Assembly (NCBI GenBank): GCA_013297655.1
Contig: JAAFHV010000001.1
Coordinates: 1 to 64,000, forward strand
Reading direction: 5' to 3'
DNA from: Myxococcales bacterium
GTDB lineage: Bacteria > Myxococcota_A > Polyangia > Polyangiales > Polyangiaceae
Length of the DNA stretch: 64,000 nucleotides
Positions 60,920 through 64,000 of this stretch are shown piece by piece. The notes under the pieces were generated by a model. The model saw nothing but the letters and a program-made list of their open reading frames with translations. It was not told the DNA's origin and made no database searches. Every line of letters starts with the position of its first letter. Within the stretch, counting starts at the first letter, position 1. A program made the position numbers and the translations under genes.

Positions 60920-63031
60920 CTACTGCGCCGCACGAACGCAGCGACCACCGAACTTGCCATATTGGAACGTGACCTGGAATTGGTTCACGTTGCCGCGCCC
61001 GTACTGGTGCCCTTCCCAGGAGCTGCCGACGACGCCAGCGAGAGGGATACCGGTGTAAAGCGTTCCCACCGAGCCGGCGGGCTTGAGCGAGCGAGTGCAC
61101 GTGGCGGCCCCCGCCGCGGGCGCGGCCGAGAAGTCGCAGAAGGTCGAAGTGGGCACTTGGAAGTCGCCGGTGTACTCGCCGAGGTTGCCAGCGAGATCGT
61201 ACCAACCCTCGCCCCCCGAGAGCTGGAACGAGACGTCGTTGCGGAAGCGCCCCGGGCTCGCGATCCACGGGCTGAGGTCGCGGAGGGTGTTCGTACCGGT
61301 GGGGAACTCGTAGAAGATGCCGCCGTTTCCGAGCGACGTATCTTGGCAGTTCCAGCCGCCGGTTCCGGGCCTGCCGTTGCACCAGTTGTAGTTCGGACGC
61401 GTGAGGGCGGTGGGGCCCGTGGGCTGGCCGTAGGGACCCCATGCATCTTGCATATCGGCTAGACGGGCGAGCTCTCCGCCGTCCCACGCGCAGAACGCGG
61501 CGAGCATCATCGGCATCGCGCACGTGAGGGGCTTGGTGTCGAGGACCGTGCGCGAGTTGCTTCGCGGCGGCATTCCGTACTGCGCGACGTCGGCGTCGGG
61601 CTGCCAGTAGGTGGCGTGGCCGCTCGAGCCGCTGTTCGCGTTCGCAGGGTCGTAGCCGTTGTAGCAGCCACGAATACCATTGTAGTTGTCGATGTCGATC
61701 GCGCCGAGGTGCGCCACCAGGTTGAGCGGGCCCGTCTTGGAGGCGGGATACAGATTGCCAACTACCGGCGCGAGGGTGAGGAGCTGACCGAGCTGCGAGG
61801 TGGGGTTCGCGGCCACGTACGTCGCGACCCACGCGCGGACGTTGGGTCCGACGGCGGTGATGAACGAGCGCATGCGGCCCGCGGTGATCTCGTATTTGTC
61901 GAGGCGCCGCGTGGTGCGCGTGGGGAGCGTGAGGGACCGGCAGCACGACTCGTGCGCCACGCCCAAACCGCCCACTTCACCCGCGCCGCAGGTCTGGATT
62001 CCCGAGGTTTCTCCGGTGTCGCACGACCGCGCAACGCACTTTCCGGCGGGGGAGCAGGCCGTGCTCACGCAGTCTCCGTCGGCGGCACAGCCCCGGTCGT
62101 CGCGGCAGCGCGGAGCGGTGTAGGAGAAGGCGCCGTCGGTCACGGTGCCGCCGCCGCAGTCCACGTCGGTCTCGCCGCCGTTCCGGATCCCGTCCGTGCT
62201 GGTGGGCTCCACGCAGACGGTCGCGGTGCACGCGTTCGCGAGGCAATCGGTGTTCGTCACGCACGACTTGGTGAGTGAGCACTTGGGCGCGTTCGGCCCG
62301 CCGCAGTCGATGTCGGTCTCGCCGTTGTTTTTCTTGCCGTCGGTCGCGCTGGGGGGATCGCACACGCCGTTCGAGCAGTTCGATTGGCAATCATCGCCGG
62401 TAACGCACTTCTGGCCGCCGGGACAGAGCTTGTCCGGAGCCGCGGTTCCGCCACAATCGATGCCTGTCTCGCCGCCGTTGCGCCTACCGTCTTGGTGCAC
62501 GGTCGGGGGGGCGTCGTTGCAGGCGAGGGCGCGGCAGTAGTCCGTCTTGCAGTCGCGGTCTTGGCCGCACGGATCGCCGTTTTCGCAAGGGTTAGGCAGA
62601 CCCACGCCGCACGTCTTGGTGCCGGGAGGGGCGCACGTTTTATCGGGTTTGCAGGTGGTGCTTTGGCACTCTTCGTTCTTCGTGCACGGCTCGCCGTCGC
62701 ACTTCACGGGGCACGTTCCGCCACAATCGACGCCGGTCTCGGTGCCGTCTTGGGCCTTGTTCACGCACGAGCTCGCGTCGCACTTTCCGTTCACGCAGTT
62801 CAGCGTGGTGCAGTCGGCCGCCGCGGTGCATGCCGCGCCGACGGCGCACTTGGTCGCCTCGTTTTTCCCACACCGAATCGCGGAGTCCACGCCGGCGTCC
62901 GGCGGCGGGGGAACCGACGAGTCGACCACCGGAGTGGGCGGCACGTCGTCGTCGGAGCTCGTGCAGCCCTGGGTGGCGGCAAAAAGCACCATCGATACCG
63001 ACAACGTGATCCACGTGCGCTGCTTGGACAA
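60920..63031 (-). CDS. Cys-rich lipoprotein with SUMF1/FGE-like domain
   Basis: A 703-residue lipoprotein (FAATQGC, Cys22). The first half is a Cys-rich stalk with at least four repeats of the type DGxxNGGETDVDCGG and intervening CxxxxxC knots, common in myxobacterial surface proteins. The second half resembles the formylglycine-generating-enzyme/SUMF1 fold: RLDKYEITAGRMRSFI, FCAWDGGELARLADMQDAWG, GEGWYDLAGNLGEYTGD and the terminal FGGRCVRAAQ. The catalytic cysteines of true FGE are not convincingly present, so it is probably a carbohydrate- or ligand-binding relative. The start is the TTG at 63031, with AGGAGG six bases upstream and the signal peptide following directly. Confidence 0.82.
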   Translation of the reverse strand: MSKQRTWITLSVSMVLFAATQGCTSSDDDVPPTPVVDSSVPPPPDAGVDSAIRCGKNEATKCAVGAACTAAADCTTLNCVNGKCDASSCVNKAQDGTETGVDCGGTCPVKCDGEPCTKNEECQSTTCKPDKTCAPPGTKTCGVGLPNPCENGDPCGQDRDCKTDYCRALACNDAPPTVHQDGRRNGGETGIDCGGTAAPDKLCPGGQKCVTGDDCQSNCSNGVCDPPSATDGKKNNGETDIDCGGPNAPKCSLTKSCVTNTDCLANACTATVCVEPTSTDGIRNGGETDVDCGGGTVTDGAFSYTAPRCRDDRGCAADGDCVSTACSPAGKCVARSCDTGETSGIQTCGAGEVGGLGVAHESCCRSLTLPTRTTRRLDKYEITAGRMRSFITAVGPNVRAWVATYVAANPTSQLGQLLTLAPVVGNLYPASKTGPLNLVAHLGAIDIDNYNGIRGCYNGYDPANANSGSSGHATYWQPDADVAQYGMPPRSNSRTVLDTKPLTCAMPMMLAAFCAWDGGELARLADMQDAWGPYGQPTGPTALTRPNYNWCNGRPGTGGWNCQDTSLGNGGIFYEFPTGTNTLRDLSPWIASPGRFRNDVSFQLSGGEGWYDLAGNLGEYTGDFQVPTSTFCDFSAAPAAGAATCTRSLKPAGSVGTLYTGIPLAGVVGSSWEGHQYGRGNVNQFQVTFQYGKFGGRCVRAAQ

Positions 63032-63198
63032 AGGAGGCCTCCTCGGCGTCGACGACGACCTCTCAGCGTATCCGTGTGCCGGTGGCGCGCAACGCCAATC
63101 ACGGCGCCCCGAACCTTCGACACGCCACGCGCCACGCGCCGCGCGCGACGACGCCGCGCTCCTCACGCCCGAAAGGTGCCCGCGAGGAACGAACGGCG

Positions 63199-63441
63199 TC
63201 AGTCTTCGAGGATCCCGAAGGTCCACGTCTCGCCGGGCGCACGGACCACGATCATCTGCGATTCGACACGCTTCAAGAGGCTGGCCGCGGAGGTGATCGC
63301 GGTCGGCCTCACCCCGACCGCGACGCCGTTTTCCCACTCCCACACCCGCGCCTCGCCCACCCCCTCGATCGAGTACACGAGCTCGAGGATGCGTCGCAGG
63401 CGTGGCGTGAGCTTGGGCTTTGGCAGCGTCTCGGTCGTCAT
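63199..63441 (-). CDS. Small conserved-looking protein coupled to NosL-like gene
   Basis: An 80-residue soluble protein (MTTETLPKPKLTPRLRRILE) with one helix and a beta hairpin. Its ATG overlaps the stop of the NosL-like gene by four bases (ATGA), so it is translationally coupled. No family recognised. Confidence 0.6.
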   Translation of the reverse strand: MTTETLPKPKLTPRLRRILELVYSIEGVGEARVWEWENGVAVGVRPTAITSAASLLKRVESQMIVVRAPGETWTFGILED

Positions 63442-63896
63442 TTCAAATCGTCGAGCACGGCCTTGGTGATCTCGGCCACCGAGAGCGTCTTCTCGCCCTC
63501 GTGATCTTGGGAGAACTTTTGCGCCCGCGCCGGATCGACGGGCACCAGATCGGGCCCCATCGGACCGAGCACGTTGCTGCCGGTCACGAGCCGAAGCTCA
63601 CCCGCGTCGTGCCATTTTTTGTCGTAATAGTCCTGAAAACGAAGCTTCCCCTTCTTGCCGGCGAGGCTGGCGGTGAGCGCGCAGCGGGGCGTGTCGAAGG
63701 TGAGCTTCGTGCCGTCGTCTTGCACGATCTCGGCGAGCCACGCGCTCGCGGGGTCGAGCTTCATGCCGCAGTTGGAGCAGCGCCCGGAAGGCGCGCTGGC
63801 GGACGGCGTGGCGGTAGGATCTTTTTTGCAGCCAGCGAGGCCGGTGACGACGAGCGGGAGCGCGAAGAGCGCGCGCCGGGAGAAGGTCTTTTGCAT
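63438..63896 (-). CDS. NosL-like lipoprotein
   Basis: A 152-residue lipoprotein (VTGLAGC, Cys23) with a NosL-type copper-binding core: SGRCSNCGMKLDPASAWLAE carries the CxxCGM motif, and TFDTPRCALTASL and FQDYYDKKWHDA follow the family order (the later conserved Tyr/Asp are present). NosL delivers Cu(I) to nitrous-oxide reductase; members without nos genes probably serve other copper proteins, and none of the nos genes is seen here. The ATG at 63896 has AAGG seven bases upstream. An ATGA overlap links it to the small protein at 63199. Confidence 0.82.
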   Translation of the reverse strand: MQKTFSRRALFALPLVVTGLAGCKKDPTATPSASAPSGRCSNCGMKLDPASAWLAEIVQDDGTKLTFDTPRCALTASLAGKKGKLRFQDYYDKKWHDAGELRLVTGSNVLGPMGPDLVPVDPARAQKFSQDHEGEKTLSVAEITKAVLDDLK

Positions 63897-64000
63897 GCGA
63901 ACCTTTTGTACCAACCGACGAGCGCAGCAGCTTGGACGGGTGGGACAATGGAGCCTAGGAAAGGAGCTCCGAAGAACAGACCGACTCTACGCAACGATTC

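Noticed and set aside
63897-64000. Possible gene start (ATG at 63946 on the plus strand, or a hydrophobic frame on the minus strand)
   Set aside because: Fewer than 110 bases remain in the window and neither frame shows a domain; probably the promoter region of the NosL-like gene.
1-64000. Mobile elements, prophage or CRISPR arrays
   Set aside because: No transposase, integrase, terminal inverted repeat pair, phage structural gene or regularly spaced repeat was seen; the repeats found are short and local.

Overview
The window is GC-rich, gene-dense chromosomal DNA with the marks of a myxobacterium, most likely of the Polyangiales (Myxococcota). Evidence for this: two large Hanks-type Ser/Thr kinases, a PEGA/outer-membrane protein next to one of them, a very large secreted TPR/HEAT protein, a DUF1592-DUF1552 secreted pair, Cys-rich repeats of the 'DGxxNGxETDxDCGG' type, and about 25 predicted lipoproteins. 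I see no transposase, integrase, phage gene or CRISPR array. The taxonomic call is inference from gene content.

Layout. 0-3.6 kb: the end of a family 2 glycosyltransferase, then two secreted proteins on the minus strand and about 1 kb without a convincing gene but with a strong intrinsic terminator and a His-rich small ORF. 3.6-5.4 kb: an unusual tRNA with anticodon CAA but no long variable arm, a small hydrophilic protein and a lipoprotein MsrA. 5.4-10.1 kb: a LysR regulator and a tandem duplication of a lipoprotein + HIT unit in which the first HIT copy has decayed, followed by a stub of an ice-binding-like (DUF3494) gene. 10.2-19.8 kb: YceI, ThrE-type exporter plus DUF4269, a membrane Ser/Thr kinase, heme A synthase, thiopurine methyltransferase and a KamA-family radical SAM enzyme. 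19.9-30.3 kb: intradiol-dioxygenase-like lipoprotein, polytopic kinase plus PEGA protein, a bacterial-type PARG with an overlapping unknown partner, and a run of Tat/Sec lipoproteins including a tandem paralogous pair. 30.4-40.7 kb: the 1393-residue TPR/HEAT protein, Ohr, a scarred divergent SDR/LysR pair, MsrB and a large lipoprotein.

40.8-54.2 kb: the most unusual gene of the window, a SecY-like membrane protein fused through a DUF2007-like segment to a SecD P1-like domain, then a GlsB-type membrane protein, a metallophosphoesterase, an SDR, a DUF362 + CBM9-like lipoprotein coupled to a macrodomain protein, a frameshifted lipoprotein, a DUF2071 protein and a eukaryote-like CDP-alcohol phosphotransferase. 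54.2-64 kb: secreted proteins, including an alpha/beta hydrolase, the DUF1592-DUF1552-lipoprotein cluster, a GNAT acetyltransferase, a Cys-rich SUMF1/FGE-like lipoprotein and a NosL-like lipoprotein.

Functional threads: envelope and secretion biology dominates. Oxidative damage repair is spread out (MsrA, MsrB, Ohr). ADP-ribose handling appears twice (PARG, macrodomain). Several loci show recent decay (HIT stub, DUF3494 stub, SDR/LysR deletion scar, frameshifted lipoprotein), which suggests an actively shrinking or rearranging accessory gene set. All functional calls rest on motif recognition by eye; no database search was run.
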